Shown: piece by piece, positions 1-9,034 of the stretch
Layout of the letters: every line of letters begins with the position of its first letter
Numbering within the stretch: position 1 is the first letter of the stretch
Source: Rhizomonospora bruguierae
GTDB taxonomy: Bacteria > Actinomycetota > Actinomycetes > Mycobacteriales > Micromonosporaceae
Assembly: GCF_018397995.1 (NCBI RefSeq)
Contig: NZ_BBQH01000015.1
Location: 121,961 to 185,960, forward strand
Direction of reading: 5' to 3'
DNA length: 64,000 nucleotides
The notes under the pieces: model-generated
Databases searched by the model: none
Seen by the model: only the letters and a program-made list of their open reading frames with translations
Told to the model about the DNA's origin: nothing
Program-made: the position numbers and the translations under genes

Positions 1-308
1 TCGGCGACGAGATCCGCATCTACCAGGCCGAACCGGGCGACGGTTTCACGGAGGTACGGCCGGGGCGCCACGTCCGTTCCGTGCCCGCGTCCGAAACGTC
101 CGACCTGGGGTATGTGCGCACCACCTGCTCCTGGAAGGGCGCCCCGTTCATCGTCCTCGCCGAGCACGACGGCTGGCTGCGGGTGGAGTACACCGGCGGG
201 CGGCGGCCGGTGGCGCAGGCGCTCGGGCTCGAGGAGTTCGACTTCGGCGTGTACCAGGGGTGGGCCCCGCGGCACGAGGTGACCGACACCCGCGAGGTCC
301 GGGCCTGA
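1..308 (+). CDS. C-terminal part of an unknown protein (5' truncated)
   Basis: An open frame enters from the left edge (first whole codon at base 3) and ends at TGA 306-308. About 101 residues are visible, with a W-x-G-x-P centre and an acidic, aromatic tail. I do not recognise a family. There is an in-frame GTG at 81, but residues upstream of it are equally protein-like, so the true start is outside the window. It is convergent with the hydrolase that ends at 313. Confidence 0.6.
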   Translation, partial: GDEIRIYQAEPGDGFTEVRPGRHVRSVPASETSDLGYVRTTCSWKGAPFIVLAEHDGWLRVEYTGGRRPVAQALGLEEFDFGVYQGWAPRHEVTDTREVRA

Positions 309-312
309 CCGG

Positions 313-1230
313 CTACTTCGACCAGCGGATGATTTCCCCGGCGATGGTGTCCGGCAGTTCGAGGTGCGGGAAGTGCCCCACGCCGTCCAGCAGCCGCCAC
401 TCGTACGGCGCGATCACGTAGCGCCCCGAGCCCTGCGCCGTGCGGGGGAGGATCGAGGTGTCCAGGGCGCCGTGCAGGTGCAGCGTCGGGGTGACGATCG
501 GCTGCTGGACCAGGCGCACGAAGCGGTACCCGTGCAGTCGCAGGATCGAGCGGAACGCCCACCGATACGCCTCCAGGGCGCAGAAGGACGCCTGCGGGAT
601 GCGCATCGCCTCCCGGCAGCGGCGGGAGTAGTCCTCGAAGTCGGCGGTCGCCGCCCAGGCGGGCCCGGCCCAGCGGCGCAGGAAGGCGCCGATCGGCGCG
701 GCGTCGTCGCGGGTGAGGACGTGCTCGTACCGGGGCAGCTGGAACCTCAGCGTGGGCGCGGCGGCGGCGAACTGGCCGCGGGGGTCCGCGAACAGGGCGG
801 CGCGCAGGCGCAGCGGGTGCGCCGCCGCGACGACCACCAGGCGGTCGACCATCTTCGGGTGGAAGGCGGCGGCGGTCCAGGCGATCATGCCGCCGGAGCC
901 GGCGCCGACGAGGATGGCGCTGCGCTCGCCGAGGGCGCGGATCAGGCCGGTGACGTCGGCGGCGAGAGTGTACCCGTCGTAGCCGCGGGGCGGCTTGTCG
1001 CTGGCGCCGTAGCCGCGCAGGTCGACGGCCACCGCGCGGAAGCCCGCGTCGGCGAGCAGCGGCAGGGTGTGGTGCCAGGCGTACCAGAACTCGGGGAAGC
1101 CGTGCAGCAGCAGGACCAGCGGCCCGGAGCCGGCCTCGACGACGTGGAACCGGCTGCCGTTGGCGTGCACCCAGCGGTGGATCCACGGTCCGTCGACCAG
1201 TACACAGGACTCGTCCACGGGGGCGCTCAT
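313..1230 (-). CDS. alpha/beta hydrolase, epoxide-hydrolase-like, nucleophile apparently lost
   Basis: 305-residue alpha/beta-hydrolase fold protein. The oxyanion-hole motif HGFPEFW (residues 43-49) is typical of epoxide hydrolases and haloalkane dehalogenases, and the acid (HGALD) and histidine (GVGHFPH) motifs are present near the C-terminus. The nucleophile elbow, normally VGHDWGG in this family, reads VGAGSGG (108-114), which puts glycine where the catalytic Asp should be. S112 is one position off and would be an unusual nucleophile. I chose the ATG at 1230 because the longer frame to 1323 lacks family-like sequence and overlaps the next gene's start. Substrate unknown; activity may be altered or absent. 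Confidence 0.85.
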   Translation of the reverse strand: MSAPVDESCVLVDGPWIHRWVHANGSRFHVVEAGSGPLVLLLHGFPEFWYAWHHTLPLLADAGFRAVAVDLRGYGASDKPPRGYDGYTLAADVTGLIRALGERSAILVGAGSGGMIAWTAAAFHPKMVDRLVVVAAAHPLRLRAALFADPRGQFAAAAPTLRFQLPRYEHVLTRDDAAPIGAFLRRWAGPAWAATADFEDYSRRCREAMRIPQASFCALEAYRWAFRSILRLHGYRFVRLVQQPIVTPTLHLHGALDTSILPRTAQGSGRYVIAPYEWRLLDGVGHFPHLELPDTIAGEIIRWSK

Positions 1231-1321
1231 GCCGGGTAGCCTACGGCCCCGCACCGCAAGCGCATCTCGGCCGGCGGGACTGATCAGGGTGAACTCCGGG
1301 TCAGCCGGATAGGTTCTAGGC

Positions 1322-2485
1322 ATGACGCTGCCCGTTCCCGTGATCCGGGTCGGCGGAACGCCGGCCGAGTGCGGCGCCGCCTACGGTGCGGCCGCCGCCG
1401 CGCCCATCCGCGCGAACATGGCCCTCTACCTGCGACGCTTCGCGGATCAGGCCGGACTGGACGAGGCCGCGGTGGCCGGGCGTGGCGCCCGGTACCGGGC
1501 CACCACCCGGGCGCTGCACCCGCGCGTCGCGCAGCTGCTGGACGCCATGGCGGAATCGGCCGGCATCGGGGTCGAGCACGCGTACGCGTTGAACGCCCGC
1601 ACCGAGTTGCTCTACGACGCGCGGGTGGATGCGGCACGGGTCAGAGCCCGCCTGGAGGAGGCCAGCCCGGAGAAGGCCAGCCCGGAGCCGGACGGCTGCA
1701 CCGCGCTCGGCGTCCTCGGTACGCACACCGCCACCGGGCACCTGCTGCTCGCCCAGAACTGGGACTGGCATCCGGACCAGACCGACGCCACCCTGCTGCT
1801 GCACACCCGCGACGAGTCGGGCCACGAGGTGCTGACCCTCGCCGAGGCGGGGATGCTCGCCAAGACCGGGCTCAACTCCGCCGGCGTGGGTGTGTGCCTG
1901 AACATGCTCGGCACCGACCGGGACGGGATGCCCGCCGAGGGCCCCGCCGGCGTGCCGTACCACGTGCTGGTCCGGGCGGCCCTGGAGGCGCGGCACCTGG
2001 CCGGGGCGCTGCGGACGGTGTGCCGCAGCCCGCGCAACGCGTCCCTCAACCTGGTTCTCGGGCAGGCGGGCTCCGGCCCGGCCGAGGGGGAACTGATCGA
2101 CGTGGAGTTGATCCCGGGCGATGTCGGTTGGCTGCACCCGGTGGACGGCGTCGTCACCCACGCCAACCACCTGGAGGCGGCGCTACCGGCGTACGACACG
2201 ATCAAGGACTGGGGCGGTTCGTCGCTGTTCCGTTCGGTCCGGGCGCGCCGGCTGCTGGCGTCGGCCGCCGCGGCCACGAAAGTGACCGAGGACGACCTGG
2301 CCGGCGTGCTGCGCGACCACGCCAGCTACCCGCACGCGATCTGCCGGCACGTGGACCCGCTGGACGCCGAGGCGGACCGGTCCCAGACGGTCTACGCGGT
2401 GCTGCTGGACCTGGACGAGCGGCGGTTCGGCATCGCCGCCGGGCCGCCGTGCGGCCACGACTTCGAGTACCTGACCCTCGGCTGA
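1322..2485 (+). CDS. C45 family peptidase / acyltransferase-like Ntn hydrolase
   Basis: 387 residues resembling the C45 family (acyl-CoA:6-aminopenicillanic acid acyltransferase type). These are N-terminal-nucleophile enzymes that self-cleave before a cysteine and then hydrolyse or transfer acyl groups on amides. The cleavage site is visible as DGC-TALG with C126 as the new N-terminal nucleophile, followed by the family-like AQNWDW segment and a C-terminal GVVTHANH stretch. The ATG at 1322 lies in the divergent gap from the hydrolase. The substrate cannot be read from the sequence; in many actinomycetes these are house-keeping amidases unrelated to beta-lactam synthesis. Confidence 0.85.
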   Translation: MTLPVPVIRVGGTPAECGAAYGAAAAAPIRANMALYLRRFADQAGLDEAAVAGRGARYRATTRALHPRVAQLLDAMAESAGIGVEHAYALNARTELLYDARVDAARVRARLEEASPEKASPEPDGCTALGVLGTHTATGHLLLAQNWDWHPDQTDATLLLHTRDESGHEVLTLAEAGMLAKTGLNSAGVGVCLNMLGTDRDGMPAEGPAGVPYHVLVRAALEARHLAGALRTVCRSPRNASLNLVLGQAGSGPAEGELIDVELIPGDVGWLHPVDGVVTHANHLEAALPAYDTIKDWGGSSLFRSVRARRLLASAAAATKVTEDDLAGVLRDHASYPHAICRHVDPLDAEADRSQTVYAVLLDLDERRFGIAAGPPCGHDFEYLTLG

Positions 2486-2520
2486 GTTTCTCGATCGGAA
2501 GCGGCGCCCGGGGCAGAAGC

Positions 2521-2548
2521 GGGGGTGGGGCCCATTGACCCCGCCCCC
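2521..2548. terminator. bidirectional hairpin between convergent genes
   Basis: A 10-bp G/C stem (2521-2530 with 2539-2548, one G-T pair) and 8-nt loop lie in the 79-bp gap between the stops of the C45 peptidase and acsA. There is no clear U-tract, as is common in actinobacteria. Confidence 0.6.
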
Positions 2549-2564
2549 ACTGCTCCTCAGACGA

Positions 2565-4529
2565 TCAGTCCTCGTCGGACTTGCCCGCCTTCATCCCCGA
2601 CGAGATCAGGTCCATGACGGTCGAGTCCTGCAACGTGGTCACGTCACCGAGCGACCGGTTCTCCGCCACGTCCCGCAGCAACCGCCGCATGATCTTGCCG
2701 GACCGGGTCTTCGGCAGCTCTGGTACGAGCATGATCTGGCGCGGCTTGGCGATCGGGCCGAGCGTGCGGGCCACGTGGTTGCGCAGCTCCTGGATCAGCT
2801 CCTCGCCCGCCGTGCCCTCGGTCCGCACGCTGCCCCGCGGGATCGCGAACGCCACGATCGCCTGGCCGGTGGTCGGGTCGGTGGCCCCCACCACCGCCGC
2901 CTCGGCCACCGACGGGTGCGACACCAGCGCCGACTCCACCTCCGTGGTGGAGATGTTGTGCCCGGACACGAGCATCACGTCGTCCACCCGGCCGAGCAGC
3001 CACAGGTCGCCGTCGTCGTCCCGCTTGGCGCCGTCCCCCGCGAAGTACATGCCCTCGAAGCGGGACCAGTACGTCTCGATGAACCGCTGGTCGTTGCCCC
3101 AGACCGTGCGCAGCATGGACGGCCACGGCTCACGCAGCACCAGGTACCCGCCGCCGCCGTTGGGCACCGACCGGCCCTGGTCGTCCACCACGTCCGCGCT
3201 GATGCCGGGCAGCGGGCGCATCGCCGAGCCGGGCTTGGCCGCCGTCACGCCCGGCAGCGGCGAGATCATGATCGCCCCGGTCTCCGTCTGCCACCAGGTG
3301 TCCACGACCGGGCAACGCCCCCGGCCGATGTTCTCCCGGTACCAGATCCACGCCTCCGGGTTGATCGGCTCGCCGACGCTGCCGAGCACCCGCAGGCTGG
3401 ACAGGTCGTGCTCGGCGGGGATCTGCTCGCCCCACTTCATCATCGTGCGGATCAGCGTCGGCGCGGTGTAGAGGATGCTCACCCGGTACCGGTCGACGAT
3501 CTCCCACAGCCGCCCCCGGTGCGGGGTGTCCGGCGTGCCCTCGTACATCACCTGCGTCGCGCCGTTGGACAGCGGACCGTACACGATGTACGAGTGCCCC
3601 GTCACCCAGCCGATGTCCGCGGTACACCAGTACACGTCGGACTCCGGCTTGAGGTCGAAGACCGCGTCGTGGGTGTAGGACGTCTGGGTGAGAAACCCGC
3701 CCGTCGTGTGCAGGATGCCCTTCGGCGTCGCGGTCGTCCCCGAGGTGTAGAGGATGAACAGCGGGTGCTCCGCGTCGAACGACCGGGCCTCGTGCTCCGG
3801 GTTGGCCTTCTCCACCGTCTCGTGCCACCACAGATCCTTCTCGCCCCAGGCCACCTCCTGCCCGGTGCGCCGGACCACGAGTACCTTCTCGACACTGGGG
3901 CAGCGGGCGACCGCCTCGTCAACGGTCGGCTTCAGGGCGGACGGCTTACCGCGCCGGTACCCGCCGTCGGCCGTGATGACCACCTTGGCGGTGGCGTCCT
4001 GGATCCGGCCGGACAGCGCGTCCACCGAGAAGCCGCCGAACACCACGCTGTGCGTCGCGCCGATCCGGGCGCACGCCAGCATCGCCACCGCCGCCTCGGG
4101 GATCATCGGCAGGTAGATCGCCACCCGGTCACCCGCGACCACGCCCAGCTCGGTCAGCGTGTTCGCCGCCTGGCTGGTGGCCTTCAACAGTTCGGCGTAC
4201 GTGATGGTGCGCGCGTCGCCCGGCTCGCCCTCCCAGTGGATCGCCACCCGGTCGCCGTTGCCGGCCGCGACGTGCCGGTCCAGACAGTTGTAGGCGACGT
4301 TCAGTTGCCCGCCCACGAACCACTTCGCGAACGGCGGGTTGGACCAGTCGAGCACCCGGTCCCACTTGCGCGTCCACTCCAGCCGCTCCGCCTGCTTCGC
4401 CCAGAACGCCAGGTGGTCGCCGGCCGCCTCGTCGTACGCCTCCGCCGTCACGTTGGCCTGCCGGGCGAGCTCCTCCGGTGGGGGGAACTGCCGGTTCTCC
4501 TGCAGGAGATTCGCCAAGGTCTCGCTCAT
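2565..4529 (-). CDS. acsA: acetyl-CoA synthetase (AMP-forming)
   Basis: 654 residues, the usual length. Converts acetate, ATP and CoA to acetyl-CoA, AMP and PPi in the cytoplasm. N-terminal ACS domain, adenylate-forming core and C-terminal [11 protein letters not shown] motif whose lysine is the known site of regulatory acetylation. The A3 phosphate-binding motif is [10 protein letters not shown] (262-271), where most members have TSG(S/T)TGKPKG; the Gly to Ala change is worth noting. Start chosen at ATG 4529 because an AAGGAG ribosome site precedes it and the family N-terminus begins there, although the frame stays open far upstream. Confidence 0.96.
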   Translation of the reverse strand: MSETLANLLQENRQFPPPEELARQANVTAEAYDEAAGDHLAFWAKQAERLEWTRKWDRVLDWSNPPFAKWFVGGQLNVAYNCLDRHVAAGNGDRVAIHWEGEPGDARTITYAELLKATSQAANTLTELGVVAGDRVAIYLPMIPEAAVAMLACARIGATHSVVFGGFSVDALSGRIQDATAKVVITADGGYRRGKPSALKPTVDEAVARCPSVEKVLVVRRTGQEVAWGEKDLWWHETVEKANPEHEARSFDAEHPLFILYTSGTTATPKGILHTTGGFLTQTSYTHDAVFDLKPESDVYWCTADIGWVTGHSYIVYGPLSNGATQVMYEGTPDTPHRGRLWEIVDRYRVSILYTAPTLIRTMMKWGEQIPAEHDLSSLRVLGSVGEPINPEAWIWYRENIGRGRCPVVDTWWQTETGAIMISPLPGVTAAKPGSAMRPLPGISADVVDDQGRSVPNGGGGYLVLREPWPSMLRTVWGNDQRFIETYWSRFEGMYFAGDGAKRDDDGDLWLLGRVDDVMLVSGHNISTTEVESALVSHPSVAEAAVVGATDPTTGQAIVAFAIPRGSVRTEGTAGEELIQELRNHVARTLGPIAKPRQIMLVPELPKTRSGKIMRRLLRDVAENRSLGDVTTLQDSTVMDLISSGMKAGKSDED

Positions 4530-4789
4530 CGGTTGGGCTCCTTGTCGCTGCGCTGTGGTCCCGGTTACCTGTTGGGAGGTTAGTTCGCCCGTGCGCCTGC
4601 GGCGACGGACCGCCCCCGGGGTTCGCTGGGCGGTCGCCCGCAGCGCCGAACGGTACGGCGAACGACCGCGCGTTGCTCGTATCCTGCCGTTTCCGCGCAG
4701 TTTGGAACAGTCCGCGGTCAGCTCACGGGCGCGGCGGCGTCCGTGGCCGGGGCTCCGACGAGGCGTGGCGGCAGTGCGAAAAGCCGCGG

Positions 4790-5659
4790 TCAGCCCACGG
4801 CGGCGGCGGCGTCCGTGAGGGCCTCCGCGGCCACCTCGGCCGCCGCGCAGCAGTGCTTGAGCCAGGAGCGCACCCCATCCGGCGTCCCCGTGGCATACGC
4901 GCCGGACGCCCCGATGTACTCCGGCTCCCGCGCCAGGTGCCCGATCTCCATCCCGATCAGGCCGCGGGGATCGAAGCCGCCGGCCATCAGCGTCAGCCGG
5001 GCGGCGGCCCGGGCCACCACCCCGTACGGCCCGGGGAACGCCCGCGAAGCCAGCAGTTCGCCGTGCACCACGGCGGCGGTGAGCAGCGGCGGCGTGCTGG
5101 CTGGTGTGGTGGCGTGGTGGCGGGCTGGTGTGGTGGCGTTTCGGGCGGCTGGTGTGGTGGCGTGCGGGCCGGGCGGCGTGGCTGGTGTGGTGGCGCTCGG
5201 GCCGGGCGGTGTGGTGGCTGGTGTGGTGGCGTTTCGGCCGACCAGCGCGGTCATCGCCATGATCCGCTCGCCCACCCCGGGCTCCGGGCGCCCCAGGGCG
5301 TCGGCGGGCACCACATCGCGTGCCGCCAGCACATGCAACCGCGCCAGCACCTGCCCCGGCGCCCGCGACCACGTGTCCACCAGGCCCGGAAGCGCCTCCG
5401 CGACCCGCAGCGCCCCCTGCACCACCGGGTCGGTCACGGTACCGGCGCGGACCTCGTCCACCTCGTACCGCGAGCCAGACAGGGCCGCGCTGGCTACCGC
5501 CGCCCGCAGGCTCACCTCGGCGGCGACCCGCCCGCCCTGGCGCCGCAGCGCCCGATCCCTCATCGCCCGGTCGACCCGCTCCCGAGCGGCCTCGATCGCC
5601 GCCCGCACGCCGGCGAGGTCAAGCAGGTGCGCGAGCGGTTCATGCTGCGTGGACGCCAC
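4790..5659 (-). CDS. conserved actinobacterial hypothetical with Thr-Pro-Ala repeat insert
   Basis: About 289 residues from GTG 5659; the frame is open upstream to 5830 but that part looks non-coding. The N-terminal third ([19 protein letters not shown]) recalls the helical region preceding Fic domains, but no HPFxxGNG motif is seen, so it is not a working Fic enzyme. The middle carries an ATTPA-rich low-complexity stretch coded by five copies of a 15-mer. The last 80 residues contain well-ordered sequence ([19 protein letters not shown]). By position between acs and the HAD gene it matches the conserved mycobacterial hypothetical in the same neighbourhood. Function unknown. Confidence 0.7.
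   Translation of the reverse strand: MASTQHEPLAHLLDLAGVRAAIEAARERVDRAMRDRALRRQGGRVAAEVSLRAAVASAALSGSRYEVDEVRAGTVTDPVVQGALRVAEALPGLVDTWSRAPGQVLARLHVLAARDVVPADALGRPEPGVGERIMAMTALVGRNATTPATTPPGPSATTPATPPGPHATTPAARNATTPARHHATTPASTPPLLTAAVVHGELLASRAFPGPYGVVARAAARLTLMAGGFDPRGLIGMEIGHLAREPEYIGASGAYATGTPDGVRSWLKHCCAAAEVAAEALTDAAAAVG
5100..5231. repeat. five spaced copies of a 15-mer inside a coding region
   Basis: GCTGGTGTGGTGGCG occurs exactly at 5100, 5124, 5148, 5181 and 5217. Read on the minus strand it encodes ATTPA units separated by short Pro/Gly/Asn spacers, likely a flexible linker that varies in copy number. Confidence 0.9.
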
Positions 5660-5998
5660 CCGCGCAACGCTATCCGGCGGTTGGCAGGGGCCCGACCTCC
5701 GGGCCGGTGCGCCGGCTGAGCCAACGCCGAAGGCGCGCACGTGGACGGCGCCTCGCGGGGAGGCGCCGTCAGTCACGTCCGGCCGGGTTACCAGGCGTGC
5801 ACCCTCAAGTCGTTGTCGGCGGTCCCTCACGGGTGCCGCCGCAACGTGCCTACCGTGGCTGATCGCACGTGGGTGCCCGGCGGCCGTGCGCGGAGAACGC
5901 CTCTGACCTGGTCTTTCTTGGTCAGCGGCGCGGTCCGCTTCCCTCTTTCTACGCCTGAACCGGCGCGGGCGCCAGACCCCCGGTGCGGTTACTTAGCG
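5660..5998. other. intergenic region with a terminator hairpin
   Basis: Between two leftward genes. Apart from the hairpin at 5744-5770 I see no gene, RNA or repeat; the AT-richer stretch near 5905-5950 may be incidental. Confidence 0.5.
5744..5770 (-). terminator. terminator-like hairpin after the HAD gene
   Basis: Perfect 11-bp stem GACGGCGCCTC / GAGGCGCCGTC with a 5-nt loop, downstream (leftward) of the HAD phosphatase stop at 5999 and before the next gene. No U-tract. Confidence 0.6.
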
Positions 5999-6808
5999 TC
6001 ACCCGGCCGTGGTGCGCGCCCGCCGATAGCGGCCGTACCAGGCCACCCCGATCGCCACGCCCACGCCAACGCCCAGCGCCGCCGCCGCGACCGGCACCGC
6101 CCGCTGCTCCCGCAACCGCCGGCCCAGCGGAATCGGGTGCCGGAACTCCAGCACCGGCCAGCCCCGTTCGGCCGCCAGTCGGCGCAGGGCGCGGTCCGGG
6201 TTCACCGCCGACGGGTGCCCGACCGCCTCCAGCAGCGGGGCGTCGCTGATCGAATCCGAGTACGCGTACGACTCGGCCAGGTCGTACCCGCGCTCCCCGG
6301 CCAGCTTCTGCACCGCCTCGACCTTGCCCGGCCCGGCCGCATAGAACTCCACCTCGCCCGTGTACCGGCCGTTCTCCACCGCCATCCGGGTGGCGATCAC
6401 GTCGGTCACGCCCAGCAGCGCCCCGATCGGCCGGACCATCTCGTCCCCCGACGCGGACACCAGCACCACGTCCCGCCCCGCCGCCTGGTGCTGCTCGATC
6501 AGGGCGGCGGCCTCGGCGTACACGTACGGATTGATCAGCTCCTCGAGCGCCTCGGCGACGATCTGCCGCACCTGCTCGACCTGCCAGCCCTTGCACAACT
6601 GCGCCACGTAGTCCCGGATCCGCGCGATCGTGCGATCATCCGCGCCGGTCATCCGGAACGTCAGCTGGGCGAAGGCGGTCTTCACCACGTCCCGCCGGGT
6701 GATCAACCCATCCCGGTAGAGCGGCCGTCCGAAGGCCAGCGCGCTGGACTTGGCGATGACGGTCTTATCAAGATCGAAGAAGGCGGCGCTTCGGCCCACG
6801 ACGGGCAA
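5999..6808 (-). CDS. HAD-IB family phosphatase, SerB-like, with C-terminal membrane anchor
   Basis: 269 residues. HAD motif I is FFDLDKTV (residues 10-17), with nucleophile D12 and acid D14. Motif II (VLVSAS), a conserved lysine (GPGKVEAV) and motif III (YSDSISDAPLL) follow in order, so the phosphotransfer machinery is complete. Close to the HAD-IB/phosphoserine-phosphatase-like group. A hydrophobic helix and a short basic tail at the C-terminus suggest membrane attachment. In actinobacteria this gene usually lies near the ssd/tad pilus genes, as here. True substrate (phosphoserine, lysophospholipid or other) is not determinable. Confidence 0.88.
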   Translation of the reverse strand: MPVVGRSAAFFDLDKTVIAKSSALAFGRPLYRDGLITRRDVVKTAFAQLTFRMTGADDRTIARIRDYVAQLCKGWQVEQVRQIVAEALEELINPYVYAEAAALIEQHQAAGRDVVLVSASGDEMVRPIGALLGVTDVIATRMAVENGRYTGEVEFYAAGPGKVEAVQKLAGERGYDLAESYAYSDSISDAPLLEAVGHPSAVNPDRALRRLAAERGWPVLEFRHPIPLGRRLREQRAVPVAAAALGVGVGVAIGVAWYGRYRRARTTAG

Positions 6809-7325
6809 GTCTAGCCGTATCCCACCCCGCCGCGGGGTCCCCTGCCCCGCCCCGCCCGGCGCCGGATCGGTGCGGAACTTTCAGATCAGTCGGACAGTCG
6901 ATGGCCTGCGAAGATGCCCCCCGCTTCGGCGTGTCGCGATGATCTGGGGTGTACGCCACTCGACGGCGCGGGTGTCCGCAGGGCATGCTTGTTCACGACA
7001 TGGTTTCAACTCCGTACGCGGAGTGGTGCCATCTCGGACAGTGAGACCCTCGGCGGTTGCACCCCCCGTAACCGCTGAGTGGGTTCGGCTCGACCCCCCC
7101 GGAGCCGCAACCCTAGACGACCCCCGTCTCCCCCCGACGGGGGTCGTCGTATCTCCGACACGCGATCTTCACGCAGGTCACAGGGCAGTCGCTGGTCCCC
7201 ACGTCGCTACCGGTGTCCGTTTTATCCGGCTGAGGCGGCAGAAAAGGCATCAGGGCCATGCTGCTCATAGCGAGCGCGGAACTGACGCGGCCGCCGGTGC
7301 GGTGGCCACGACGGTCAATCGTGGT
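6809..7325. other. 517-bp intergenic region with three hairpins
   Basis: No convincing gene in any frame. It holds three inverted repeats: 7009-7024 (ACTCCG..CGGAGT), 7049-7079 (10-bp stem with one G-U) and the strong 7116-7148 hairpin. The right hairpin probably terminates the leftward gene ending at 7326; the others may belong to the leader of the HAD gene. I do not recognise a riboswitch class. Confidence 0.5.
7116..7148 (-). terminator. strong terminator hairpin
   Basis: Perfect 13-bp stem GACGACCCCCGTC / GACGGGGGTCGTC with a 7-nt C-rich loop. Confidence 0.7.
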
Positions 7326-7727
7326 TCAGCCGCAGCTCTTCCGGGCTCTGCGCACAAATACCTCTCGCGGCATGATCTTCATCGTGTCGCAATCGGTGGG
7401 CGTGAGCACGTCGTCTGGGCCGATCCGGGCAAAGTCCGAGACCGTGAAGTCCACGGAGATGGCCTTACGGTGACTTGACCCGGAGAGGCTGTACTTAACC
7501 CTGGGCTTCAGTTTCGTGAGCGGTTCGATCTTCAGGATGTCGTGGGCGCCCTCGACCTGCCAACCATCGGGCGGCTGACCGAATAGGAGGACCCTTACCA
7601 CCTCGCTGGTCGGGTTGCCGTGGACAGCCCAGGTGACCAGCGACCGGTTGTCCACGTCGTTCCGGTTGTCGTGCTCGAACACGCTGACCCGCGAGAAGGA
7701 GCCGTCGCACGTGACGAGAACGCCCAC
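7326..7727 (-). CDS. hypothetical protein
   Basis: 133 residues from a GTG start; frame stays open up to the TGA of the VOC gene at 7806 but no other start codon exists in between. Composition is less Ala/Arg-rich than shadow frames and includes many Asp, Ser, Thr and beta-type stretches (VRVLLFGQPPDGWQVEGAHD). Codon use is slightly less GC-rich than the neighbours. No family recognised. It lies 78 bp downstream of the VOC gene and could share its transcript. Confidence 0.5.
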   Translation of the reverse strand: MGVLVTCDGSFSRVSVFEHDNRNDVDNRSLVTWAVHGNPTSEVVRVLLFGQPPDGWQVEGAHDILKIEPLTKLKPRVKYSLSGSSHRKAISVDFTVSDFARIGPDDVLTPTDCDTMKIMPREVFVRRARKSCG

Positions 7728-7805
7728 CGGCTCGTCGTGGGTGCCCGCACCCGCCTGAGGTTGACCAGCGTCGGAGCCGTCCCGGCCGAGGTCGACCCGC
7801 GCCGT

Positions 7806-8156
7806 TCAGAGGCCCGCAGTCGGCGCCCCGCCGAACCCGATCTCGTTGCCGTCCGGATCGACATAGGTGATCTTCCGGACGCCGTTCGAGTACGTCTCGC
7901 GCTTCGCCGGCTCCAGTCCGCGCCCGGTGATCGCGGCTATCCGGGCGTCGAGGTCGTCGACGAAGATGGTGTGCATGGCGTGGCCGGCGTGGTCCGGGCG
8001 CTGTTCGATGTACAGCCATCGGTGTTCGGCCAGTTCCCATACGGCCTCCGTGTCGTTCGGTAGAAACGACGGCGGGCAGCCGAGGAATCTTTCGTACCAG
8101 GTCAGCGCCGCGCCGTAGTCCGTGACTGGTATCCCTGCGAACAGATCAACGGCCAT
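7806..8156 (-). CDS. VOC (glyoxalase/bleomycin-resistance fold) family protein
   Basis: 116 residues forming one vicinal-oxygen-chelate domain pair: starts FAGIPVTDYGAALTWYERFL, ends in VDPDGNEIGF, the standard terminal VOC strand. Small stand-alone VOC proteins often act as dioxygenases, isomerases or drug-binding proteins; which one is not visible. Metal ligands are only partly conserved (an E in the final strand). Confidence 0.85.
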   Translation of the reverse strand: MAVDLFAGIPVTDYGAALTWYERFLGCPPSFLPNDTEAVWELAEHRWLYIEQRPDHAGHAMHTIFVDDLDARIAAITGRGLEPAKRETYSNGVRKITYVDPDGNEIGFGGAPTAGL

Positions 8157-8233
8157 GCCCCCATGCTAGGAAGGCGCCACGGGCTGGCCTGGCCCGATCG
8201 TCGGTCGTACCTCGGGCGTCGATGCCTTGAAGG

Positions 8234-8779
8234 CTACTGGGGCCGGTACGAGAGGTACGCGACGCCGTTGTCGTAGGTGTCCGAGGCGGCGAGGGCGAGC
8301 TTGCCGGGCGCGGCCTCCGGGGTGAACAGGCGGGGGCCGGCGCCGCGGGTGACCGGGTAGACGAACAGGTGAAGCTGGTCGACCAGGCCGTCGGCCAGCA
8401 GCGCGCGGACCAGGGTGCCGCTGCCGCTGACGTAGATGTCGCCCTCGGTCTCCTCCTTGAGGCGGCGGATGGTCTGGGGGTCGTAGCCGCCGATGATCTC
8501 GGAGCTGCGCCAGGTCGCCTCGGTGAGGGTGCCGGAGACGACGTACTTGGGGGTTTCGTTGAAGAAGGGGGCGCCCGGGTCCTCCTCGACGGTGCGGGTG
8601 GACCAGGCCGGCTCGAACATCTGGTAGGTGGTGCGGCCCAGCAGGATGGCCGTGCTGCGCTGCGTGACGGCGCCGATGGCCTCGCCCATCCGGCGGTGGA
8701 AGCCGAACTCGAACGTCCAGGTCGGCGCGTCGATGACGCCGTCGAGGCTCATGAACTCGTGCACGTGGATCTCGCCCAC
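8234..8779 (-). CDS. dihydrofolate reductase family protein (RibD C-terminal-like)
   Basis: 181 residues with the RibD_C/DHFR-like NADPH-binding fold: N-terminal EFMSLDGVIDAP, central LLGRTTYQMF, and C-terminal DIYVSGSGTLVRALL plus VYPVTRGAGPRLF. These single-domain proteins are widespread in actinobacteria and are predicted oxidoreductases; riboflavin synthesis is unlikely given no neighbouring rib genes. Preceded on the minus strand by a GGAGGTAAC ribosome site just before ATG 8779. Confidence 0.9.
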   Translation of the reverse strand: MGEIHVHEFMSLDGVIDAPTWTFEFGFHRRMGEAIGAVTQRSTAILLGRTTYQMFEPAWSTRTVEEDPGAPFFNETPKYVVSGTLTEATWRSSEIIGGYDPQTIRRLKEETEGDIYVSGSGTLVRALLADGLVDQLHLFVYPVTRGAGPRLFTPEAAPGKLALAASDTYDNGVAYLSYRPQ

Positions 8780-8925
8780 TGTTACCTCCGTCTATGGATG
8801 CCGTCGTTCGCTGCCGCTTCCGTGGCGGCCCCGGCCTATTGGACGCCTTACGGCCGGCTTCGTGTGCCCCGGTGGCTCACTCGCGTGGACCTCCTGCCTA
8901 CCACCGCCGCCAGGGGCGCCACCGG

Positions 8926-8952
8926 CTATCCACAGCCCGCGAGTTATCCACA
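8926..8952. promoter_or_regulatory. two tandem DnaA-box-like sites
   Basis: CTATCCACA at 8926 (one mismatch) and TTATCCACA at 8944 (perfect match to the classic DnaA box), 18 bp apart in the same orientation, in the gap upstream of the Ssd/tad operon. Confidence 0.5.
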
Positions 8953-9034
8953 GATCTTGAGGGACGTGGTTGCCGCGATTTCGCGGTCACGACACGGTGG
9001 TGCCCGTTCCCGCGCCGACCCTCAGGAGGCTGCG

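Noticed and set aside
2535-4583. 682-codon plus-strand frame over acsA
   Set aside because: Antisense shadow: Arg/Pro/Gly-rich, no motifs, while the opposite strand encodes a complete acetyl-CoA synthetase.
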